Source: Rotaria sp. Silwood1 (taxonomy: Eukaryota > Rotifera > Eurotatoria > Philodinida > Philodinidae). From it: 64,000 nt of DNA. Numbering within the stretch: the stretch's first letter is position 1; every line of letters starts with the position of its first letter. The notes beneath the pieces were generated by a model. That model saw nothing but the letters and a program-made list of their open reading frames with translations. It made no database searches and was not told the origin of the DNA. A program made the position numbers and the translations under genes. The stretch is taken from NCBI GenBank assembly GCA_905250075.1, contig CAJNOP010000340.1:1-64000 (forward strand), given 5' to 3'. Of the stretch, positions 11,479 through 23,600 are shown piece after piece.

Positions 11479-12510
11479 TTATATTTTTTTCAATACCAAA
11501 CAGGTACATACATATTGATTACCATTGATGACTAGGTCCCGTCTTTCTTTTAGCTTTTCTTCATATACCATCCAAAAATCTTTTGATATTTCATCAATTT
11601 CTTCTTTCGAACGTCCACTCATGTGCAATACTCGATTAATTAAGGGTTCCATAGTACTTTGAAACACTTTTGTGAATATTTTTACTAATTGATCAAATGT
11701 CAACTGGCCATTGTGATATTGTTCAATTGTAGGCACCTTCAATTGACTTAATTCAGCTTTAATCAATTGTAATGAACATCGATCAAATAATTCATAATCC
11801 ATACATTCAGATAATGAACGAAGATATAAAGGAATTGTCAAGTTCAATAACTCTTGTTCATTAAAAAATGATTTAGCACATGTATACAGCTGATCGAAAT
11901 AATTGCTCATACTATCTATTCCTTGATCATCGAAACTGGGAATACTAAGAACTAGTATTCCTCCTGGTACAAGTTCTCGAGAACGATGTTCTATAAATGA
12001 ATTAAAATCAACTTTTGCTTGTTGTTCGTATGCGCGACGTTCATGATTGTCAGCATGTATATGAAAACAATGATTCTTAATGTTAAAAGGTATTTTTGAT
12101 AACCAATGCAGTGAAGAAGAGGTGAAGCCTATTGAAAGACTATTGTCTGGAAGACATTGTTCATAAAATGAATAACCATTAGCCACACCATGATATGATT
12201 TATCTTCTGAAAGAAGTTGAAAAAGTTTTGTCCAATCATTTGTTGGAAGATCATTATGAACAACAAGTGGTGATGTAACAAATTAATTTTTTTCTTGAAG
12301 ATATTTAATAAATATTTTCATAGCTATTATTGAATTTCTTCCATGAGATGAACCAAAATCAGCAATAACCAAAGGTAAAGATGAAACATTTAATTCATCA
12401 ATACCCAAATGAATGTAAGGTGTCATTAAATTAATGATAGCAAGTTGAGGATCAGAGTTTTCATTATAATCTCCAGCCATACCAGAAGTTGAGCCTGGAT
12501 TCATTGCCAT
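11479..12510 (-). pseudogene. SABATH-like SAM-dependent carboxyl methyltransferase, single stop
   Basis: An intronless minus-strand frame of 344 codons from ATG 12510 to the stop at 11479, broken only by TAA at 12285-12283 (codon 76). SABATH enzymes transfer methyl from SAM to carboxyl groups of small acids such as salicylate, jasmonate or juvenile hormone acid. Motifs: LVIADFGSSHGRNS (about 48-60) for SAM binding, NDLPTNDW soon after the stop (a SABATH landmark), ANGYSFYEQCLPDNSLSIGF and SSSLHWLSKIP (substrate/SAM pocket), ELVPGGILVLSIP (about 200). The 343-residue span is normal for the family. No intron explains the TAA, because splicing out flanking DNA would remove NDLPTNDW. Animal members are rare; the closest relatives of bdelloid copies are probably bacterial or plant-like, suggesting horizontal acquisition (inference). 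Sequencing error or readthrough is possible. Confidence 0.82.
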
Positions 12511-15500
12511 TTTTTCTTACTATATTAAAATATAACAGATGATGAACGGAACATTACTAATTATGACGAGATTTAAACATAAGTTGATGAGAAAAATAGG
12601 TAAAACTTTGATCACACTTTACTCTCCTTTTTTTATGGTGGCTCAAATACGACTTCGTATATTCACAAATCTGGAAATAGATCTGTTTAAGCTATCTTAT
12701 GTGAAATGAAAGAACTCGCTCAAACGTATTGTATAGCGGCAAAATCTTGATAACGAATAAATAGCGTCGTTGAATTCACCTTCATCTCGAATAAGGAACG
12801 TTCAGATAAGGAACACAAAGGAAAATGAGACCTGCTATATACAGAATGATTGTAAGAGAAAAATAAGGAAAAGAGAGATATGCTTACTTGCTTGATCAAT
12901 GAATAAAAATGGTATGCAAGTGCTCGAAGTAATAGTGCATTTATTGACTTTTCGAGAAAGAGAAACAGAGCAAAATAAAGAAAAAAAAAGAGGTTGAATA
13001 TTTCGTTGTAAACAACTGTTTGTGCCTGATACGAAGTTTGACTCGATTCGATTCGAACTCGGATGCATTAGCTATGTAGTTTTACCTTATATCGATAAAG
13101 AAAAGATACCGAAGTAGTACAACCTTATTCTAAATATGCTTCTCCATAGGCTCTGAAAGAGCTCTTAGATGCAAAAGTGTTCGAAAGGCCTTATTTATTT
13201 GCAAAACTAGACTAGCATAACCTCTAAACCACGAAGCCAGTTTTCGTCCGATGATGTGCTATGGCTTCAAGTTTCTAAATTACAACTGACATTATTCTGA
13301 TTGTTCACAAATCATCTACAAAGTCCATCGTCATGAAGTAGAATTCTTCTCAACATTCCAGAATCTACGAAATACTTTGTAAAAAAAAAAGTAAAAGGAC
13401 ACGATGGAAACATATTCTTTTCTGTTCTTTCTTGACGACGTACAACAAATATCGTGTGTATGTAGTATGGTATAATGTAAATATTAACAAGCGCAAGATT
13501 TCATTGCGTTGTTATGTATATAGAAGCCCTGCTTTTTCATTCCTCGTCATTTCTTCAATAAAAAAAAACAAACCTTGTTCTGTTCACGGTCATTATGACA
13601 ATAAAGAACGCTACAGTACTAATGCAAAGTTTTATTATAATAGATTGTTATACGAACTGCGAAATATAAGAAAAAAAAGAGAAAAATGATCAATTTGTTT
13701 TCTAAAATATTCTTCTTTTTGAATCAACAGCTACTGTTTCGACATGGAACTCAATTCGAATTGTAATGCTTATTTATATAAAGAACAGTTAGGTCGTTCA
13801 AACTTATTGACACCTTATAACAAACAAGAGAGTTTTTTTGCTATATTCTTCAGATAATGTTTCATTTTCTTACAAATAACGGGTGACCCATAATAAATGG
13901 CAGCACCCCTTTTGTATCAATCAGTGAGCATAAATTTTCATAGGACTGCGAATTCTAAATGAGCTTTGTATACTAATAATATAGAACTTGATAAAATATA
14001 TTGAGTGTATTTTAATTAATATTCCTGTAAAAGAAATATTCTCATGCATGTTTTCCTCATAGAAATGATCAATTTTTTGATTAAAAAAAACTCTAGGCTG
14101 GCTCGAATCGATCGCTTACTGTTTATGGTTGCAACTTTCAATATCGATATATAGTACAAGAAAACTTTGTGTACAACGGGAAATAATGTTGAATTATCTT
14201 TAAGATTGATGCTAACTAGTAATTTTCGTTGTAAACTTTGCGATTTGTCTATTACTATGTACGATTGTCTAATTATTCATCTATGGTTTTGGTCTTGTTG
14301 TATCAAATGGGTTTGATACCTTGATTTAAAGTTATTCATTCATGCATCTAAAGTTTCTTTTGCCATGACATTCTTAATTATTGTTGCCGATTAAATGTTT
14401 TTTTTTTCCTTTTCATCCTATTTCAATATTACAAGGCGAGAAAAGATGAAAAATAGAACACGGCAAGTGGCTTTTTTTCTCTTGTAACAGAAACTCGAAC
14501 GTTGTTATTCTGGTGCAATAATTTGTTCGTTTCTTGGTCAAAATAACCTCATGTTGTATGCAACAATTTAGAGTAAAGTACACTGATTTTTTTGTATGCT
14601 CGTTCTTGAATGTGAGCTCGCAATTCATATAAATGTTACTTAATTGCTTGTTGTTCTTGAATAATTACCATCGTTCTTTTCACATCCAGGCATCTACAAG
14701 GCAAATGTATTCACCTATACCATTTTTTTCGATCGTGTTTCTTTTTCTCATCAAGCAATTTTATACAGGTGAAACAGTCGAACTAACAGGTAACACATAT
14801 TCATATTTGTCCTTTTGCAAATTGAGTACTCAACTGAAAAATAAATTACAAATGAATTTCAGATATATTTTGTCATCAATAATCGAATTCTTCTGTTGTT
14901 TTGTATTTTATATAGAATACATTCATGCATCGCTGAGTATGATCAGTAAAAACTGAGAAAACATGTTGTTTTATTTCGAGAAAAGGATATTTCACGTGTA
15001 AAACGAAAAGTATTTGTGCTGAAATCTTCAGACAGCAACGTGACTCAAGTCATGGTTTATATATTATCGATGGAAGATGTTTTAACAGGTCCTAGCGTGA
15101 CGAGAATCGAAAATCAATTGATGATCTTCGCTCAAAAAAGAAACACATAAATAGCTCAATGATGCATTTCTAATGAAAAACTTTTTCTTTATCATGCATA
15201 AACACATTTTTTTCGTTCTTGTTGACGTACATTCCAGATCGATTGCAAATGTTTTGTGTGACAAAGTTTTTCAAATCGAAAAAATCACTTTTGAAAAACA
15301 TTTTCGGTATATTCTCTTTAGTCAATGTTAACAAATATAAAAACGAATGTTTATCGCATTTCAAAAAATTACTTTTGCAAAGAATGATCGATTTCGAACA
15401 TAAAATGAATGAGATTTTCATATATTTTTCCCACATGATTATCGACAGATTCCAGCAAAAAAGACAGACATATCTACTGGTTACTAAGAATGTGATCGAG

Positions 15501-16150
15501 ATCGATGTAGTTATGGACAAATGGAACTGTAAAATATAAGCTGAAGGTAATGTCTACTATTGAAAGTAAAGGTATGCAACAAAACAACCAAAAGAAGAGA
15601 AAAAAAAGAGACGTTTAATAACGAGAGTAAGAGAACGTTCGATCTTATTCGTCAATTCAAAGAGAATCAAAAAGCAAATGTCGATACATCATGTTAGGGG
15701 AGTGCGGTAATTAGTGAACTCCCTTTCATGTTCTTGTATATTTCATTCTTTCACTTAAACGGTATCGACAGACCGATGGGATGCAGGTTAATATAATGGT
15801 TTTCATCTGAAAAAAAAGAAATAAAGTGCCGTCGTGTAGGTGACAGTATGAAGCACACAAAAGAATGAAACAGAATCTGATCTTACTGTACTCAAAAAAA
15901 GTAATTATATCGATATCGATTTATGCACGAGTTTTAAGTTGATAAATTAGGTCCAACTGTCTCGTGATATTGCTAGTGTACATCTCCTTTTTCCTCTTTG
16001 GAAGCTGACTAATAGAGTTCTGCATTCATTCCTAGGGAAAAGATCGAGTACGAAACTCTCTTCTCTCTAAGAAATTTTTTGTGGATGTGTCTGCCTATAA
16101 CTATAATTGCACTCTTCAGATAAACTATCTTCATCTGCAATAATTGAACT
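12511..16150. other. AT-rich intergenic DNA, no recognised gene
   Basis: About 3.6 kb between the methyltransferase and the oxidase. Short open frames occur on both strands (for example 14633-14956 and 15219-15539) but none shows a known motif, and they overlap antisense frames of similar length, as expected by chance. No tRNA, repeat array or transposon end was recognised. Confidence 0.5.
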
Positions 16151-17620
16151 ATGTCGTCTGACTCAGTTATCACCGTTAACGACATTCATTCTCAATTAAA
16201 TCCGACTCGAGTGGCTGAAATCGTCAAGGTAGACTCATTGGAAGCAATCCAAGAGACTGTCGTCAAAGCTATAAAAGAGAATCAATTTATTTCGATTGCT
16301 GGAGGGCGACATGCCATGGGCTGTCAACAATTCGGTACTGACACGGTTCTAATAGATACCACTGCACTGAATCAAATACTAAGTTTCAACAAAGAGACGG
16401 GTCTGATTGAGGTTGAAGCTGGTATACAGTGGCCAAAATTAATTGACTATCTCGTTGAAACACAAAAAGATGTTCCCTGGCCACAACAATGGGGTATTAC
16501 TCAAAAGCAAACTGGTGCCGATCGATTGACCATTGGTGGAACGCTGGCATGCAATGCTCATGGGCGAGGCTTGAAAATGCAACCTATCATTGCTGATGTT
16601 GATTCCTTTACCCTAATTGATGCACAAGGTAATTTTCTCACGTGCAGTCGCCAAGAAAACAAAGAACTCTTTGGATTGGTCATTGGCGGTTACGGCTTAT
16701 TTGGTGTAATTTATTCGGTAATATTGCGCTTAACACCCCGGAAAAAAGTAGAACGAGTAGTAGAACTCATCACGGCTGACAAACTACCGGAAGCTTTTGA
16801 ACAGCGTATTCAAGCTGGTTTTCTCTATGGTGATTTTCAATTTTCTACCGACGAGAAATCGGACGACTTTTTATATCGTGGAGTTTTCTCTTGCTATCGG
16901 CCAGTTGATTCGACTACCGAAATGGCAGAAGCTCAAAAAGAGCTTTCTGAAGAGCATTGGGACAATCTCTATTATCTTTCACATGCTGATAAAGCTGAAG
17001 CATTTCGCCAATATACCACTTATTACCTATCCACATCTGGCCAAATTTATGCATCTGATACTCATCAATTAAGTATCTATTTAGACGATTATCATCATGA
17101 ACTTGATCATCGCCTTGGTTTAGGAGAACAGGCCTCTGAAATTATTACTGAAATTTATGTTCCTCGACCTGAACTTCCCGACTTTCTGGTCGAAGTTCGA
17201 GAGGATTTTCGAGCCAACAAGGTGAATATGGTCTACGGGACAATTCGATTGATTGTACAAGACACTGAAAGTTTTTTGGCTTGGGCAAAAAAGTCTTGGG
17301 CCTGTATCATCTTTAATATAAATACAGTGCACACGCCGGAAGGGTTAGAACATTCCGCTAATGCCTTTCGTCGCCTGATCGATCTGGCTATTAAGCGTGG
17401 TGGCAGTTACTATTTGACCTATCACACATATGCTAGTCGTTCACAGGTTGAAACATGTTATCCGCAGTTTGCCGAATTTCTTCGCCTCAAGCGACTTTAT
17501 GATCCGCAAGAACGTTTTCAAAGCAACTGGTATCGTTGCTACCGAAATATGTTTAATACAAATGACGCGAATGCTTACTCAATGGACCCTTTAATCTGGG
17601 AAGTGAAAACTTCGAAATGA
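16151..17620 (+). CDS. FAD-binding oxidoreductase (PCMH/FAD_binding_4 type)
   Basis: An intact, intronless 489-residue protein. The N-terminal half is a PCMH-type FAD-binding domain: FISIAGGRHAMGCQQFG at about 47-62 (the usual GGGHs-like loop, with His54), then LIEVEAGIQWPKL (85-97), LTIGGTLACNAHGRGL (126-141) and VIGGYGLFGVI (about 177-187). The C-terminal half ends in YPQFAEFLRLKRLYDPQERF followed by QSNWYRCY, typical of oxidases related to D-arabinonolactone oxidase and bacterial FAD/FMN-containing dehydrogenases. It should oxidise a small hydroxylated or lactone substrate with FAD, but the substrate cannot be read from sequence. No signal peptide is visible. Its base composition is clearly less AT-rich than the flanks, and the lack of introns in a window where native genes have several suggests bacterial origin (inference). 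The ATG at 16151 follows directly on an AT-rich leader. Confidence 0.9.
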   Translation: MSSDSVITVNDIHSQLNPTRVAEIVKVDSLEAIQETVVKAIKENQFISIAGGRHAMGCQQFGTDTVLIDTTALNQILSFNKETGLIEVEAGIQWPKLIDYLVETQKDVPWPQQWGITQKQTGADRLTIGGTLACNAHGRGLKMQPIIADVDSFTLIDAQGNFLTCSRQENKELFGLVIGGYGLFGVIYSVILRLTPRKKVERVVELITADKLPEAFEQRIQAGFLYGDFQFSTDEKSDDFLYRGVFSCYRPVDSTTEMAEAQKELSEEHWDNLYYLSHADKAEAFRQYTTYYLSTSGQIYASDTHQLSIYLDDYHHELDHRLGLGEQASEIITEIYVPRPELPDFLVEVREDFRANKVNMVYGTIRLIVQDTESFLAWAKKSWACIIFNINTVHTPEGLEHSANAFRRLIDLAIKRGGSYYLTYHTYASRSQVETCYPQFAEFLRLKRLYDPQERFQSNWYRCYRNMFNTNDANAYSMDPLIWEVKTSK

Positions 17621-20600
17621 GTTACATACGTCTCCTTTCTTTTCACACGATACTTTATCATTTCAATTTAAACTGCACATGCCGTTTTCTTTCTTCTCTT
17701 ATATTTTCCCACATTCTATTCTGTTCATGTTCATTTTACAAGTTTTTATCATGCATTGAGATAACTCTAATCCGCCAGAATTGATTCGTGTAGGCATTTT
17801 GAGTTTATCACCAATAGCTTTTTCTTCCAAATATGTAACTCGTTTCATTATCGGAATTCTTATCTAATAAAAGTGTGAATGTATTAAGTACACAAAGTGA
17901 CTTGAAAACTGTCTTTTATTTCGTTTGAATACATCAAAATTGAGTTAGCTTTAGTAATGAATTCGGAAATTTCACAGATAAAGTGGAGAAAGATGATTGT
18001 AGTCTTCTAATTTTCATCAACAATAACAATATCGCACTTGTGTCCCATGAAGATCATTGAATAAAATGTTTACAAAGCACGATAACGTGATCGATCCATG
18101 CACGTATCAGTACATCATCATGTTCGTGATCTTGACAATATTTAATTATATATTCTAATCATTGAAAAGTCCGAACTTTAAGTGGTGATGCTCTCTTGTG
18201 TCGAAGAAAAAATTTCGGCCACTTTCAGCTAGTGCTTTAATTATGTTTGATTGATAAGACTTAATTTTTATAGAATGGCGATAAAATTGAAAATTTTCTG
18301 TAAATCTCTTTTTTCTTATTCTTAGGGATTGTAAGCCTTCAACATTTGTAAGAAAGAGAGTAAGCAAGTTACATTAACTTTATACTTACTTGCTCGTAAG
18401 TATCAATTTAATTTATCTGCAACTTTCCGTTTTTTCAATGGGTATTGCTCTTTTTCTTATTAGGCCGTTTTCTTCTTATTCTCAAAGCATTGTTTCCACT
18501 AAAAATAAAATAATAAAATTGAAAAGCAATAACTAGAAGTCATGTTTGAAAGAGCCGCTTGATAGTGGTATCAATCATTCTCGTTTTTTTTGTAACAAAC
18601 CCTAAGACAGAATGTTTTGTTTTTCTTGATTAATTTATAAGAACAATATTAGGGAAAATATATTCCATTATATATTCAAATTCTTCAACTGAATATTTAT
18701 GTTATACATATTGAGTGTAAAGTAATGATTGTTGAAAGAATAATTTGATCAAAATATGAATACAATCGAAATGAATTTACAATGAAAGTAATGTAAACGA
18801 ATGAATGAAGAAAATAGATAATTAAATGAATAAGAAACCTAATCGAAAGGTTAATATCAAAAGAAAATTAAACATGAAATACAAAATTCAATGTTTTTTC
18901 GAATTTCTTATTGTTCTCATTCTTATTATTTAACAACAAGAAACTTTTATTGTACAACCTGTAGATTTATCTGCTCAATCCTCTCAATATTGATATTGTC
19001 TTCAATATAATCAATCATTTATATCGGGTCTTTTTTATTATTTCAGACATTTCTTATTCGAATAAAATAATTATCTGCTTAAAACAACAAAACAGATCCT
19101 TTTGTTTCGAAATGAATTATATTTAATAAAATATTTGATAGATTGAATACGTATAAGATAAACATATCAATTATATAAAAGTGCATGTTTTCATATAAAA
19201 TATTATATATAAAATGAATAATTTTAATTGATTCTTTTAGAATAAAAATGATTTATTGAAAGAAAGAATAATAAAATTTCATTTGACATGATTTAATTGT
19301 CGATATCTTGTGCCATATACATATATAATCTAGATGAATATTATTTAAGCATCAAACAAAGCCAATTAGACTGACGTGAGTCTTTTCTCTATACCATTAA
19401 AATCTTAAAATAAGAATTCTTCAATCAAACTCATCAGATATCACTAAAACTTTTTTCTTTTCTAAATGATTATTTATTTCATACTAGCTAAGAATGCACA
19501 TAGTAGGTCATAGCATTTATGAAAACACTAATTAAATACAAAAATGTTCTTTTAATTATTGAATTTTATTGGTTTAATTCAAACAAAATCCAAGTTCAAC
19601 AAAGAATAAATGGGATATATCATGTGTTAACAATCACAGAGTTTTTTTCACATGAATATCTGAAGAAGTATAAACATTTTGGTAAAAGAATTTTTCAATA
19701 AAATGACAAATTCGATAAAAATAATTGCTTGCTTTATAATCGAGTAACAGTTCAATTTGAATTTATCATCAGAATAATTGACAAAGTAGTTCATCACATT
19801 CATTAAGTCAGTTAAATCGAATATTATTGCACTATTCATATGTTGATTGATAAAAAATCTGAATGTTTATCATTAAATTTAATAAAAGTTATTTCATCAT
19901 TAGTCAACAAAAAGATTATTTTAACAAAAAAAATATTAAATAAGATATAAAACGAAAAAGACTATCCCTATGACAATATCTAGATAATCTTTATCATTAA
20001 AATAGAACAATATTTATTCTCTCATTTCAAACTAAAATATTTAATAAAGAAGAAAATGAAAAAAATATATCAAGTCTCGAATAATTTAGATTGAATTAAA
20101 AACTGTTCTACTGATGTATTTAAACTGTGAAGTTAAAATTAAAATAGTTTTTATTTTTAACAAGAAACCTTTCAAGTTTAGTAAAATAGACTGAAAACTT
20201 TATTATTTTATGTCGAAGATAGTTCACTACGAAACTGAGATAGATCAATATTTTTCTTTCAATCTTTTTAAAATTTACTTCAAACTCATTTTTACTCAAA
20301 AGATCTTAATATGATATTCAGATTGGATCTGCACCTATCACATAACGAAAAAATTTTTCTACAATTATAATAACATACATATTAACCATATAAAATACAT
20401 ATAGGAATAATTTTGTTTCGATATAAAAGAAAACAATTTAACTATATACAATGTGAAATCAATCGAATTGCCCAATTTCGATAGAAATAGACTTTCACGG
20501 TCAATAAAATAAAATAGAATAGACGTGGCTGAATTTTGATAGGGGAGTGATATTGCTTCTTAACAATCTAACCAGAATTTCAGCTTAACATCGGTAAAAA

Positions 20601-23600
20601 AGATTTGTCAAATTTTTTCTCTATGATTATATTATTAATGATAATGGTTAAGTTTAATCAAAAATTTCTTAATAAACATGAATATTTTAACATAAAATAG
20701 AAATTTAATAAAAGCTTTTTAAGTAATTTAAAAAAAACGAATAGTTTGTCTAATCAATTCTGATATTTTATTGATTCAATTATAAAGACAAATGTCTTTC
20801 TTTTTATCAAATATTTTAAACAAAATTTGTTCAGAAAATATCTAGTTTATTATAAAATCCATATTGAATTTTAAAAGTCTTTAAATAATCTTAAGATAAA
20901 TAAAAAAAATTGTTAAGATTGTTTATCTCTGGAAGAAATAGAAAATGAAAAAATAGTCTTATCAATAAGTGTCATCGTCTTGAGTCATATTACATAAATA
21001 GATTTATTCGAATATTTCATCGTTAAATGATATTATATAAAAACTAATATCATCTCATAGATATAAGTTATTTTTTATTCTTAACAATGGTATCAATCTA
21101 TCTTCATCATAACAATAAAAAAAAAATAAAACTTATTACAAAAATATTTCTACTATTTGTTCTATTTTTATAGATATTACATCGGTTTTTTAAATAATTT
21201 TTTATTTTAAAAACTATTCAAAAAAAGAAAAAAACTTAACAGTACTCAACAAGGATGTTTTGTTTTATTTTTGCAATTATTGTAACTGATTTAGATAGTA
21301 AACCATAAACGATTAATTAATATATGTTGAAAATCATAGTATTATAGATATATAAATAAGAACATCTGATCAACAAAAAAAAAAGCAAATATGTGAATTA
21401 CTGAATATATAAATGATGATAGAATCTATATTATTAATTAAAATTTAAAAACATGTTGTTAATCAAATATTATTTATAAAACAGTTGTTTTTATTTTTAG
21501 CTACTATTTTATTATCAACATTTTTATTTGAATAAAATTTTTTTTTTCTTATTTTAATTTAGAGACAGCAGAATATTTTGGTTCATCTACATATGTATAT
21601 ATTTATAAGAAAATTCTTCTTCATATCTAGATTATTAATATTAATCAACATACTTTTCTTGAAATACTTCATTAATTTATTTCAAATACATAGAAATACT
21701 AAATGAAAAAGTGTTAACTATCCGAATACGTTTTCAGTTGTTCGACCTTCATTTAAATTATTTAACAAACATTCAACATCATAACATATTTACTTTAAAT
21801 TGTTGTTCTTACTAGAAATAGTAGAATTTAAACACTTTATCTATTTAAACTTTTTAATTATCTAATAGAAATTATTATATAATAAACAAAATTGTGTCCC
21901 ATTAAACTATTATCTGATTAACATTAATTATATTGATTAAAAGCTGATTGAATCTTAAAAGAAATTTGTTTAACTAGTTAATAAATTTCTTAATCAATTG
22001 TTAGTTACTATTCAATTTGTTTTTAAATGATTATGCGTCTGAATATCAATATGAACCAAGTTTTTTTGAGTCCAATCGATCTGATTTGAGTCTTGTCTAT
22101 TTTAAGAAATCGTCTAAGTTTGCTCAATGAGAAATACACAGAATGGCACAAATTCTGATGGAGTTAGATGTGCTACTTTAATTTAATAAACACTTTAATC
22201 AAGTAATTAAAACAACAGGTCAGTTGGAACAAGCCATCAGAGGATTCAAATGCAATTAATGTACACATTTTTCATTGTTTTTCATATTCGTATTTTCCTC
22301 AAAACGAAACTTTTACTATTTAATATATATTTGTCTCTTTTTTGTTCTAATTAATTCAGCACACTACACAAAGATTATTACCTGATACATTCATTTCTAT
22401 CTTTTTATAATCATGAAAAATTCATCTAACCTTTACAATCTTGACTGGATAAATTTTTCTTTATTTATCATTAATACTTGTTTTTCGTGTCAAATCTGAA
22501 TTGTTTAAATTTTCAGCTCTATACAGTCGGTTTAATATTTGTAAGTAAACATCATGATTAAAGCAATAGTAGTTGTCCACTTTAACTATTATTAAACTTT
22601 ATTAATAATTTAGACAATTAGTTAAACTAAATCTAAGATTCAAATCGTTCAATCAGTTATTGAAAGTAAAACGAAATGTATTTGAATTACTCTCGACAAG
22701 TTTTTCTTTTAATACAGTATCTCGTTTTTGGATACATCTTACAGTAGCTAGAATATTTCTACGAAAGCTCTTAGTTAATAAATAATTACATTTATGATCA
22801 GCGTCTGCAGAGAACTTAATTATAATATATGAAAAAATTAGTCAATATTTTGATTTCTCTTAATAAATTATAATTTTATTTTGAATATATTTAAAAATAA
22901 TCTACCCTTAAATAATTAATAATCTCATTTTCTTTGCCCAAAATCAATCCATCAAAGCTATTTTCTTTATAACAACAGCAGAATAGAATGAGCAATCTAT
23001 TATTTTGATTCAATTTCCTCTTTTTTATCGGAAAACTATGCTGAAACTAGTACCGTTCGATAGAGAATCACACATTGGGCCCAACACAATCAATTAAAGA
23101 ATCAATACAGACCCACAAGCGAAGGTCAATAAGGAATACTCAAATCGACTGCTAATTTTCCTTATGTGATATTATACTAGGGAAAAAATGATGCAGCTAT
23201 ACAAACAAGAGACAATGCAAAAAAATGAATTTGATGATAGTGTTCATGAAATTTCTTCATTATATTCTTATAGTTCCTAAGTTTTGTGCTGATACTTCTT
23301 ATAAAGAAATATTTTCAAATGACGCTTCTCTCTTTTATAGATGGAATAACAATTTTGGTGAAAAATAAATAGAAAATAAGTACATACTTATAAACAAACG
23401 ATTGAAGATTCATACACTAATAATAGAATATAAAGAAAAATATTCTATTAGTTTTATATTTTGACGCTGTTTGTTGAGGTATGAAATGTGTATGTTTTAT
23501 GAAGAAAGATTATGTTTTTAGATTCAAATGAGAACATGGCGAATTTTCGTTTTTCAATGAATATAAGACTATTGAATATTGAATCGAATCTCATTTTATT

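Noticed and set aside
13035..13080. tRNA-like TTCGAA string
   Set aside because: The flanking bases do not form a T-stem and no acceptor or anticodon arm could be placed.
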